This document shows, one piece after another, positions 52,337 through 59,579 of a DNA stretch of 64,000 nucleotides; the first letter of the stretch is position 1; each line of letters starts with the position of its first letter. The DNA comes from Dyadobacter sp. 3J3. Its GTDB lineage: Bacteria > Bacteroidota > Bacteroidia > Cytophagales > Spirosomataceae. A model generated the notes under the pieces. The model was given only the letters and a program-made list of their open reading frames with translations. It had not been told where the DNA came from and searched no databases. The DNA lies in contig NZ_VTOL01000012.1 in NCBI RefSeq assembly GCF_009801115.1, positions 124,001 to 188,000 of the forward strand. The letters are read 5' to 3'. The position numbers were made by a program, and so were the translations under genes.

Positions 52337-53656
52337 ATGGCTACGTCAACAGAAACAACGTACATTCCTTACAAGGTTAAAGACATAACGCTGGCCGAAT
52401 GGGGTCGCAAAGAAATTACATTGGCAGAGGCAGAAATGCCAGGTCTTATGGCAATCCGCGCTGAATACGGTCTATCACAGCCTTTGAAAGGTGCACGTGT
52501 TGCTGGTTGTCTTCATATGACAATCCAGACTGCTGTTTTGATCGAAACACTTACAGCTTTGGGTGCAGATGTTACCTGGTCTTCATGTAACATTTTCTCA
52601 ACGCAGGATCACGCAGCAGCGGCAATCGCAGCAGCGGGTATCCCTGTATATGCCTGGAAAGGTATGAACGAGGAAGAATTCAACTGGTGTATCGAACAAA
52701 CTCTTTTCTTCGGTGAAGATCGTCAGCCATTGAATATGATCCTTGATGATGGTGGTGACCTTACCAACATGGTATTTGACCAATTCCCTGAATTGATCGA
52801 AGGCATCAAAGGTCTTTCAGAAGAAACTACAACGGGTGTTCTTCGTCTATACGACCGCCTTAAAAATGGTACGCTTCATTTGCCTGCAATCAACGTAAAT
52901 GACTCAGTTACTAAATCTAAATTTGACAACAAATACGGTTGCCGAGAATCTCTTGTAGATTCAATCCGTCGTGCAACGGATTTGATGCTTGCGGGTAAAG
53001 TTGCCGTTGTAGCAGGTTATGGTGATGTTGGAAAAGGTTCTGCTGAATCTCTTCGTGGTGCTGGATGCCGTGTTTTAGTTACTGAAATCGATCCGATTTG
53101 TGCGCTTCAGGCTGCAATGGATGGTTTCGAAGTGGTAACTATGGACGAAGCTGTTACACGTGCTAACATTATTGTTACCGCAACTGGAAACTTCCGTATC
53201 ATCACTGAAAAGCATTTCCTTAATATGCGTGATAAAGCAGTAGTTTGTAACATCGGTCACTTCGATAATGAAATCGATATGGCTTGGTTGAACGCTGCTT
53301 ATGGTTCTACAAAATCTCAGATTAAACCACAGGTTGATATCTATTCAGTAGAAGGAAAAGATATTATCATTCTTGCAGAAGGCCGTTTGGTTAACCTGGG
53401 TTGTGCAATGGGTCACCCATCTTTCGTGATGTCATGCTCGTTCTCTAACCAGACTTTGGCTCAGATCGAACTTTGGACTAACACAGCTGCTTACGAGAAA
53501 AAAGTTTACGTTCTTCCAAAATGTCTGGATGAAAAAGTAGCTGCTTTCCACCTGGCTCACGTTGGTGCAAAACTTGAAATTCTTTCTGACGAACAGGCTG
53601 CTTACATCGGCGTTCCAACGGAAGGTCCTTTCAAAGCAGATACTTACCGTTATTAG
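52337..53656 (+). CDS. ahcY: adenosylhomocysteinase
   Basis: NAD-dependent enzyme that splits S-adenosylhomocysteine into adenosine and homocysteine in the methyl cycle. Signatures: C-L-H-M-T-I-Q-T-A-V-L-I-E-T-L near the N-terminus, N-V-N-D-S-V-T-K-S-K-F-D-N, the NAD loop G-Y-G-D-V-G-K-G-S-A, N-I-G-H-F-D-N-E-I-D and the C-terminal K-A-D-T-Y-R-Y. The 439-residue length is normal for the form without the 40-residue insert. A strong hairpin follows at 53691. Highly expressed codon-like composition (many CTT/GGT) fits a housekeeping gene. Confidence 0.96.
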   Translation: MATSTETTYIPYKVKDITLAEWGRKEITLAEAEMPGLMAIRAEYGLSQPLKGARVAGCLHMTIQTAVLIETLTALGADVTWSSCNIFSTQDHAAAAIAAAGIPVYAWKGMNEEEFNWCIEQTLFFGEDRQPLNMILDDGGDLTNMVFDQFPELIEGIKGLSEETTTGVLRLYDRLKNGTLHLPAINVNDSVTKSKFDNKYGCRESLVDSIRRATDLMLAGKVAVVAGYGDVGKGSAESLRGAGCRVLVTEIDPICALQAAMDGFEVVTMDEAVTRANIIVTATGNFRIITEKHFLNMRDKAVVCNIGHFDNEIDMAWLNAAYGSTKSQIKPQVDIYSVEGKDIIILAEGRLVNLGCAMGHPSFVMSCSFSNQTLAQIELWTNTAAYEKKVYVLPKCLDEKVAAFHLAHVGAKLEILSDEQAAYIGVPTEGPFKADTYRY

Positions 53657-53690
53657 TAATTAGCTTTTAGCCATTTGCTTTTAGCTTTAA

Positions 53691-53725
53691 ATCCCGGCCC
53701 GGAAAATTTCCGGGCCGGGATTTTT
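53691..53725 (+). terminator. strong intrinsic terminator of ahcY
   Basis: ATCCCGGCCCGGAAA (53691-53705) pairs perfectly with 53707-53721; TTTTTGATTTTTT follows. This G+C-rich 15-bp stem is the strongest terminator in the window. Confidence 0.92.
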
Positions 53726-53759
53726 GATTTTTTGGAACCTTGGTGGTTAATCTGGCCAA

Positions 53760-54015
53760 TGACGCCCTTTCAGGGCTAAGACGTAATGCATTAGATCCTT
53801 TTTGCTATAATAATATCATCCCGTCGGGATTTTAGTCAGAAGGAATTATTAGAGGAAAATAAAGACTCTGATAGCAATTATTTTGTAACCCACTAATCAC
53901 GAAGGGAAGGGATCAGCGTTGAAAGAAATTCAAAAATCTGCCCAAATTAATCCCGAAGGGATGTTATTATTATAGAAAATTGGCTTAGGGAAATGTTTTA
54001 ACCCCGAAGGGGTGA
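53760..54015. repeat. patch of short palindromic CCCGAAGGG-like elements
   Basis: Five small palindromes in 250 bp: GCCCTTTCAGGGC (53764-53776), ATCCCGTCGGGAT (53818-53830), a degenerate CACGAAGGGAAGGGAT (53898-53913), ATCCCGAAGGGAT (53950-53962) and ACCCCGAAGGGGT (54001-54013). They look like REP-type or similar dispersed elements, in a gene-free gap. With the terminator this explains the 396-bp gap between ahcY and mscS. Confidence 0.6.
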
Positions 54016-54052
54016 CAGAGGAAATATTCACAAAACTCTAATTAAACAACCA

Positions 54053-54913
54053 CTACTCTTTCTTCACTTCACCCACAACTTCCGCCGCACGTACAGGAAT
54101 TGAAATCCCGTGAATATCAAAAGCAGTTTTCAACGCCTTAATCGCCTCACTTTTCGCTGATCCCGGGCCTATTTTCACCTGATCAATCCAGAATTGTACC
54201 TGAAAATCAATCGTGCTTGTTCCAAATTTGGTATAACTAAAATCAACCTGACGCGTGGAGCTTAGGAAACCTAAGGATTGAATCGCCTGTAGACTTATTT
54301 TTTCAATCAGACCAAGATCTTCGGTAAATGAAATCCCGCATTCAATTTGCACTCTTCTTTCACCGGAATAGGTAAAATTTGTGATTGGTTTTTGGAAGAT
54401 ATCCTTGCTCGGAATTTCTATTTGCTGCCCGGCTAGATTATCTATGATCACGGAACGGAGGTTAATAGACTTTACTTTTCCGGTAAAACCATTGGTCTCA
54501 ATAATATCACCTACCTTAATCGGCCGTTGAATTGCTATAAATGCACCTGATATAAAATTGGTTGTCAAATCCTGAAAGGCAAAGCCAATCGCCAACGCCA
54601 AAACACCTGCACCAGCCACAAGTGACGTGACTGTTTTATCCAGTCCCAGTATTCCCAAGGCAAAAAACAGACCTGTTGTGAAGATAATAATGCGCGTCAA
54701 AGAGGAAACAAGGCTTACCAAAGCTTCATTATGTGAAGCCCGGCTTAAACCTTTTGACATAATCCGGCCTCCATATCCGGCCATATACCGGAATATTACC
54801 AACAATAAAATAGCAATGATTATGTTCGGCACGAATCCTATACCGAGGTCAAACCATTTGTCCAATTTTGAAAAAATCGGGTTCACTATTTTCGAAATTT
54901 GAAGAAACAACAT
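54053..54913 (-). CDS. small-conductance mechanosensitive channel (MscS family)
   Basis: Inner-membrane channel that opens on membrane tension under osmotic downshock. Three N-terminal hydrophobic segments (about residues 24-45, 62-88, 92-118) are followed by the pore helix and beta domain: G-A-G-V-L-A-L-A-I-G-F-A-F-Q-D-L is the Gly/Ala-rich pore-lining helix and P-I-K-V-G-D-I-I-E the beta domain start. The 286-residue length equals E. coli MscS. It ends E-V-V-G-E-V-K-K-E. No other genes appear co-transcribed. Confidence 0.93.
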   Translation of the reverse strand: MLFLQISKIVNPIFSKLDKWFDLGIGFVPNIIIAILLLVIFRYMAGYGGRIMSKGLSRASHNEALVSLVSSLTRIIIFTTGLFFALGILGLDKTVTSLVAGAGVLALAIGFAFQDLTTNFISGAFIAIQRPIKVGDIIETNGFTGKVKSINLRSVIIDNLAGQQIEIPSKDIFQKPITNFTYSGERRVQIECGISFTEDLGLIEKISLQAIQSLGFLSSTRQVDFSYTKFGTSTIDFQVQFWIDQVKIGPGSAKSEAIKALKTAFDIHGISIPVRAAEVVGEVKKE

Positions 54914-55058
54914 GTACTGTACTCAAAAATTTATGGATTCAAAGGAAAATTTCCCGTCATCCGCACTACTAACTTAAAACAAAGTTAGGCTGTAAATGTT
55001 GCATGATTTTTTCTGAATCTGATAAATTAATTAATTGTATCCTTCACTAAAGGCACAA

Positions 55059-55096
55059 AAAAAGAGAATAGAACTATTCGGTTCTATTCTCTTTTT
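55059..55096 (-). terminator. intrinsic terminator downstream of the lolA-like gene
   Basis: AAAAAGAGAATAGAAC (55059-55074) pairs with 55081-55096 around a 6-nt loop. On the minus strand the stem is followed by a T-run (TTTTGTGCC), as expected for the lolA-like transcript. Confidence 0.8.
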
Positions 55097-55125
55097 AAAA
55101 TCTATCTGATATTCTCAGCCAGGAA

Positions 55126-55776
55126 TTATCTTAAATCTACTACTTCAACTCCCGGGAATTGTTTTGAATTAAAAATAAAATAAGCATCAGCAACCGTTAC
55201 ATCCGGTTGAAACTGCTCTACTTTGTACGTTACTTTTTGTCCGTTCTTTTGGAATATTTTCCAGCTGTTAATTGAGTTATCAGCTTTACTTACCTCAATC
55301 TGAACTTTATCAACCTGACTATTTTTACCGGTCGACGTCAATTCAACCACATCGAAAGTCTTGGAACCTTCTTTTTTCTCCTGCAAATAGGCATATTTGA
55401 AACCCTTTTTATATGCAGAATAAATTCGGGTAGGATCAAGATCACCACCCGCAGATGGATCGAAGTCCTGAAGGTTCACCTCATTCGTTTCCTTGATGTA
55501 AGTCGCCATCAACTTCCCGTCATTGAAAATTTCCTGTCCGGCCATTTTCAAACGAAACTTCGTTCCTTTTACCGTCGCATCACCTTTCAATGGTTTTCCA
55601 CCGTCTGGCGTGTAAGTAAAAACCGCTTTGAAAGATTTTATTTTCTGATATTTATTACTCATCGCATCCAAAATCGCAGTTGATTTTTTATCTCCCTGAG
55701 CTTGTGCAGAAGTTAACAACGCACCTGAAAATAAAATAACTGAAAGTACAAATGAGACGATTCTTAATCTTTTCAT
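55126..55776 (-). CDS. LolA-like outer-membrane lipoprotein carrier protein
   Basis: Periplasmic protein of 216 residues with a signal peptide (ends A-Q-A-Q). The fold is suggested by the LolA/LolB-type pattern: I-L-D-A-M-S-N-K-Y-Q-K-I-K-S-F-K-A-V-F near the N-terminus, D-A-T-V-K-G-T-K-F-R-L, Y-I-K-E-T-N-E-V and a C-terminal D-A-Y-F-I-F-N. LolA carries lipoproteins from the inner to the outer membrane; Bacteroidota often have several LolA-like proteins with other or unknown roles, so specific function is not certain. A TAAATTTG element lies upstream at 55836-55843 on the minus strand. Confidence 0.82.
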   Translation of the reverse strand: MKRLRIVSFVLSVILFSGALLTSAQAQGDKKSTAILDAMSNKYQKIKSFKAVFTYTPDGGKPLKGDATVKGTKFRLKMAGQEIFNDGKLMATYIKETNEVNLQDFDPSAGGDLDPTRIYSAYKKGFKYAYLQEKKEGSKTFDVVELTSTGKNSQVDKVQIEVSKADNSINSWKIFQKNGQKVTYKVEQFQPDVTVADAYFIFNSKQFPGVEVVDLR

Positions 55777-55835
55777 AATTAATAATTTAATTCTAAACTA
55801 GTTCTTTAAAAAGTATGCCAGGTTTTTACGATACG

Positions 55836-55843
55836 CAAATTTA
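55836..55843 (-). promoter_or_regulatory. possible -7 element of the lolA-like gene
   Basis: TAAATTTG on the minus strand (TAnnTTTG), about 60 bp before the ATG; no good -33 element seen. Confidence 0.35.
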
Positions 55844-55883
55844 GACAAAGATGTGGGAGAATGGTTTAAAATAACAAGCAAAA

Positions 55884-55931
55884 TCCTGACTGTATTGTTT
55901 GGCCTCGCGGCTTTCAACAATACAGTCAGGA
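55884..55931 (-). terminator. hairpin terminator of the CE15-MFS-ROK operon
   Basis: TCCTGACTGTATTGTT (55884-55899) pairs perfectly over 16 bp with 55916-55931, with a 16-nt loop. On the minus strand the hairpin is followed by TTTTGCTTGTT, a modest T-rich tract, 20 bp after the ROK stop codon. Confidence 0.65.
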
Positions 55932-55950
55932 CTTTTATTCCTACAAATAT

Positions 55951-56850
55951 TTACAACAAGGCAGCGCCAAAAACGCCGGCACTATCTCCCAGACTTGGTT
56001 TCAGGATAGGCGTTGTGATTACACCGTTGTTAAAAATGTATTTTTTGATTCTTTCGTAACCTTCGTTATAAAGCAGATCAATGTTTCCAACGCCACCGCC
56101 AATCACGATCAGACCTGGATCCAGAACGTTGACTAATGTAGAAATCGCACGGCCATAATATTCCAGCAAACGATCAATAGTCGCTGCGGCATGAACGTCT
56201 GTACCTGCCTGGTATCTTTCCAGAATCGTTTTCAAAGATAATTTTTCGCCGCTTTGCTGCTGGTAAAATCTTTCAAGGGCCGGGCCAGAAATAACCTGTT
56301 CAACACATCCTTTTTTTCCACAATAACAATCATTACCATTTTCTTCCAGAATGTTATGCCCCCATTCACCGCCGATGCCGTGATGACCACCAATGATCTT
56401 TTTATTGACAACCAATCCTCCGCCTACACCTGTTCCCATGATCACTCCAAAAACAACTTCTGCTTCCGGGTAGTCTTTTCCAGCACCCATCAAAGTTTCT
56501 GCAAGCGCAAAAGAGTTGGCATCGTTGGCAAGTTTTACAGGAATTCCAAGAATTTCTTCCAGGTCTTTCTGCATCGGTTTTCCATTCAGACAGGTTGTGT
56601 TTGAATTTTTCATCAGATTAGTATCCGGTTCAGAAACACCCGGAGTTGCAAAACCGATTTTGGTCGGGCGCTCTCCTATTTCTTCGGCTACTAAATCGAT
56701 CAGTTTTTTTATTTGGGACAGAATATGCTCATATCCCTTATCCGATTCTGTTGGCAGCCTTTTACGGATAACAACCGCTAAATCATTTTCTGAATCCAAT
56801 ACGGCACATTCAATCTTTGTGCCACCTAAATCTATTCCCCAGAGTTTCAT
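55951..56850 (-). CDS. ROK-family sugar kinase
   Basis: Cytoplasmic sugar kinase of 299 residues. ATP-binding D-L-G-G-T-K-I at the N-terminus, catalytic Asp110 in N-D-A-N, the G-T-G-V-G-G-G phosphate loop and the zinc site (His165 in G-H-N, Cys175-x-Cys177 and Cys182 in C-Y-C-G-K-K-G-C-V-E) are all present, so it should be an active kinase (glucokinase- or fructokinase-like), not a DNA-binding ROK repressor, as no HTH precedes it. It is 6 bp downstream of the sugar permease gene in the operon CE15 esterase - MFS permease - ROK kinase, so it probably phosphorylates the sugar taken up by that permease. Confidence 0.9.
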   Translation of the reverse strand: MKLWGIDLGGTKIECAVLDSENDLAVVIRKRLPTESDKGYEHILSQIKKLIDLVAEEIGERPTKIGFATPGVSEPDTNLMKNSNTTCLNGKPMQKDLEEILGIPVKLANDANSFALAETLMGAGKDYPEAEVVFGVIMGTGVGGGLVVNKKIIGGHHGIGGEWGHNILEENGNDCYCGKKGCVEQVISGPALERFYQQQSGEKLSLKTILERYQAGTDVHAAATIDRLLEYYGRAISTLVNVLDPGLIVIGGGVGNIDLLYNEGYERIKKYIFNNGVITTPILKPSLGDSAGVFGAALL

Positions 56851-56856
56851 TAAATA

Positions 56857-58107
56857 CTATTGAACTTTGTAAAACTTATAACCAAACAAAAATATCACGA
56901 AATAGCAGATTATCGGCAAATAATATGCCGCAGCGACGTCATGTTCAGCTACTGCACCCATTGCAAATGGAAACAGCGCTCCACCTACAACACCCATTGA
57001 AATGAATGATGAAGCTTGTTGTGTGTGCGCTCCCAGGTTTTTTAACCCCAAACTGAAAATCGTTGGAAACATGATACTGAAAAAGAAGTTCAGCATCAGT
57101 AACGCGATAAATGAAGGCCAGCCAAAGCTTTGGCTGATCACCAAACACATTACGATGTTGCAGGCTGCAAAAATTGCCAGCAATTTAGGCGGGGCAATGA
57201 ATTTCATCAGGAAAGTACCTACAAAACGACCAGTGAGCATCAGCACAAAAAAGAGTATCATCCATTTACTTGCAACCGCATCCGTGAATCCCATTTTCTC
57301 GTGACCATAATTGATGAAAAATGCCCAGGTTCCGGCCTGCGCCGCCACATTAAAAAATTGTGCAACCACGGCCCATTTAAAATGCCTGTGCTGAAAAAGG
57401 CCCTTTTCAGGATGCGTGTCCACATTAGTGCCATCAGGGTTTGCCACTGCCCCGTGCGGATCGATCAATGCCGGTACTTTTACGAAAGAAAACAGCACAG
57501 CAATTGTAGCAATAACAGTTCCGATAGCGATATATAACATCTTAACCGAAGTAAGATCTGTGCTCCCCTGAACATGGTTTCCAAAAAGAAAATAAGACCC
57601 CATCCACGGTCCGATGATTGTACCCAGAGCGTTGAAAGCCTGTGCAAAATTGATACGCATATCACTGGTACGCTGGTCGCCCAAAGACGCAACAAACGGA
57701 TGTGCCACCGTTTCCAGCGTTGAAATTCCGCAACCCAATACAAACAAGGCAATGCCGAAAAACGGGAATGAAGCAGCCGCAGCGGCAGGAACAAATAAGA
57801 ACGCACCACCAGCAAAAAGTGAAAGCCCGAAAAGAACGCCGTTTTTATAACCAAAGCGCTTCATAAAGAGTCCGGCAGGAATACCCATTACACCATAGGC
57901 ACCAAAAATCGCAAATTGTACAAAAGCCGACTGTGTTTTGGTAAGACTTAATACTGTCTGAAAATGTTTATTTAAGATATCACCCATCGTAATGGCAATA
58001 CCCCAGAACATGAAAAGGGAGGTGACAAAAATGAGAGTGACCAGGTACCTGTCTTCTGTAAATCGGGCCTTGGTAATTTCCTTACCAGACGAGGAAGTTG
58101 TTTGCAT
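56857..58107 (-). CDS. MFS sugar permease, FucP-like
   Basis: Inner-membrane transporter of 416 residues with about twelve hydrophobic segments. It matches the FucP subfamily: F-M-F-W-G-I-A-I-T-M-G-D-I-L-N-K-H-F in the first membrane span, P-A-G-L-F-M-K-R-F-G-Y-K-N-G in the loop after TM2, and V-A-H-P-F-V-A-S-L-G. Members import fucose, glucose, galactose or related sugars with protons. It lies between a CE15 esterase (35-bp gap) and a ROK kinase (6-bp gap), consistent with use of a plant-derived glycan fragment. Confidence 0.9.
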   Translation of the reverse strand: MQTTSSSGKEITKARFTEDRYLVTLIFVTSLFMFWGIAITMGDILNKHFQTVLSLTKTQSAFVQFAIFGAYGVMGIPAGLFMKRFGYKNGVLFGLSLFAGGAFLFVPAAAAASFPFFGIALFVLGCGISTLETVAHPFVASLGDQRTSDMRINFAQAFNALGTIIGPWMGSYFLFGNHVQGSTDLTSVKMLYIAIGTVIATIAVLFSFVKVPALIDPHGAVANPDGTNVDTHPEKGLFQHRHFKWAVVAQFFNVAAQAGTWAFFINYGHEKMGFTDAVASKWMILFFVLMLTGRFVGTFLMKFIAPPKLLAIFAACNIVMCLVISQSFGWPSFIALLMLNFFFSIMFPTIFSLGLKNLGAHTQQASSFISMGVVGGALFPFAMGAVAEHDVAAAYYLPIICYFVIFLFGYKFYKVQ

Positions 58108-58142
58108 TGAGATATATTGTAAGATTAGTTGTTTAGATGTTT

Positions 58143-59387
58143 TTATTTTTGGAGACGTAAGTTAGAGAAAATTAGAAACTGATGCCAATCAAAACTTGTA
58201 ACATCATGCCCGCCGGACCGGATATGATAACCTATTTGTCCCATAACAGACTTATTTAACGCAGGAATTTCCTTCACAGGCAGGCCATCTGTTTTCAGGA
58301 AACGATAGATCTTATCCGCCTCCAGTGTTGATGCAAATTCTCCTTCCGGATCAGAACCTTTGTCTCCTTCTGCACTGGCGATGTATACGGGACGAGGCGC
58401 TACTAAATCAATGATAAGATGCTGATCGAACGGCAGTAAGGTATCCTTATCCATGTATTTTCTAAAACTTTTCGCATACCAATGTGGAAAGACGGTATTC
58501 AATCTTCTAATATTTTCACCTATGCCGCGATGGAATAATTTCGCTCCGCCAGCACCGGATTCGTTACTGATTACCATGGCAAAACGGGTATCATTTGCTC
58601 CCGCCCACAACGCCGCTTTTCCTAATCTTGAAAAACCAAAAACCGCAACTTTTTTTGCATTAATTTCTTTATCGGTTTCAAGATAATCCATTCCCCGGCT
58701 CAAAGCCCAGGCCCAGGCAGCGACCGTTCCGAAATTATCTTCCCGATTTTGAAGTTCCGGATATAAAACATGGACACCTGTTTGAAAAGATTCTTCTTTC
58801 CGATCCGAAGCAATTTCTTCCCTGTAAATCGTGGCCAGCGCAAATCCGGCATCCAGAATACTATCAACAGGCCATTGACTTGCATTTTTGCCACGGCATG
58901 CGTCCGTAGCTTTTCCATTCACTGCACACGGTGAATTTTTACTACTTTCTACCCAGGCTTCGCTCAATTTTATTTTAGGATCCGAAATGACTGCTTGGTT
59001 TCCTATAAAATTAATTCCAATGATCGCAGGAACCGGATGTTTGGCTTTGTTTGGAATGTAAATGAGGATATCAAATTTGGCTTCTTTTCCATTTTCCCGA
59101 ATATGGACCGTCACCTGTTTTCTGGTCGCTTTTCCTCCTAATGCATTTTTGTCATTATCAAAAACCTCAAAACGCATGTCTTTCGGCCGACCTGGAGAAG
59201 TGCCATACATTTCGTTGCGAAAAGTTTGAAGTAATTCTTCTCTTCTCGCATTCCACTGTTTCACAGAGGTAACTTTGGAGCCATTATTAAAAGTCAGGGC
59301 ATCAGGGAGATTTGATTCTTTATTCTGACCGTAAGACAAAAAACTTATAGAAAATAAAAAAAGCGGCAACCAAAGTTTATTTTTCAT
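58143..59387 (-). CDS. exported CE15-like glucuronoyl esterase
   Basis: Alpha/beta-hydrolase fold protein of 414 residues with a signal peptide (ends Y-G-Q). The nucleophile Ser253 sits in G-F-S-R-L-G-K, the CE15 signature with Phe in place of Cys; Glu276 follows in N-E-S-G-A-G-G, and His394 in S-G-G-H-D-V-T is the candidate catalytic His. D-Q-H-L-I-I-D-L-V-A-P-R-P-V-Y precedes the last helix. CE15 enzymes break ester bonds between lignin alcohols and glucuronoxylan glucuronate. It starts the operon with a sugar permease and kinase. Glucuronoyl esterase is the best fit; a different acyl esterase is possible. Confidence 0.85.
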   Translation of the reverse strand: MKNKLWLPLFLFSISFLSYGQNKESNLPDALTFNNGSKVTSVKQWNARREELLQTFRNEMYGTSPGRPKDMRFEVFDNDKNALGGKATRKQVTVHIRENGKEAKFDILIYIPNKAKHPVPAIIGINFIGNQAVISDPKIKLSEAWVESSKNSPCAVNGKATDACRGKNASQWPVDSILDAGFALATIYREEIASDRKEESFQTGVHVLYPELQNREDNFGTVAAWAWALSRGMDYLETDKEINAKKVAVFGFSRLGKAALWAGANDTRFAMVISNESGAGGAKLFHRGIGENIRRLNTVFPHWYAKSFRKYMDKDTLLPFDQHLIIDLVAPRPVYIASAEGDKGSDPEGEFASTLEADKIYRFLKTDGLPVKEIPALNKSVMGQIGYHIRSGGHDVTSFDWHQFLIFSNLRLQK

Positions 59388-59510
59388 TAAGTATTTATTG
59401 GTTTAAAATACGGTATGAAGCTACACGTAGAAAAGTGTACTATGAGGATTGTTTACTGATATTACACCATCGCCCTCTAAAATTTAATATTTACTGTTAT
59501 TATAAACAAA

Positions 59511-59557
59511 AATGACTTTTGATATAAGCGTTTTTTACCTCCATATATCAAAAGCCA
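59511..59557 (-). terminator. terminator downstream of ftsK
   Basis: ATGACTTTTGATATA (59511-59525) pairs with the TATATCAAAAGCCAT arm at 59543-59557 with one mismatch. On the minus strand it is followed by TTTTTGTTT. It lies 22 bp after the ftsK stop. Confidence 0.65.
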
Positions 59558-59579
59558 TTTATCTATTTTGTAAATGAAA

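Noticed and set aside
57002..57537. Open frames of 100 and 135 codons antisense to the MFS permease
   Set aside because: The permease has clear family motifs over the whole stretch; the antisense frames have none.
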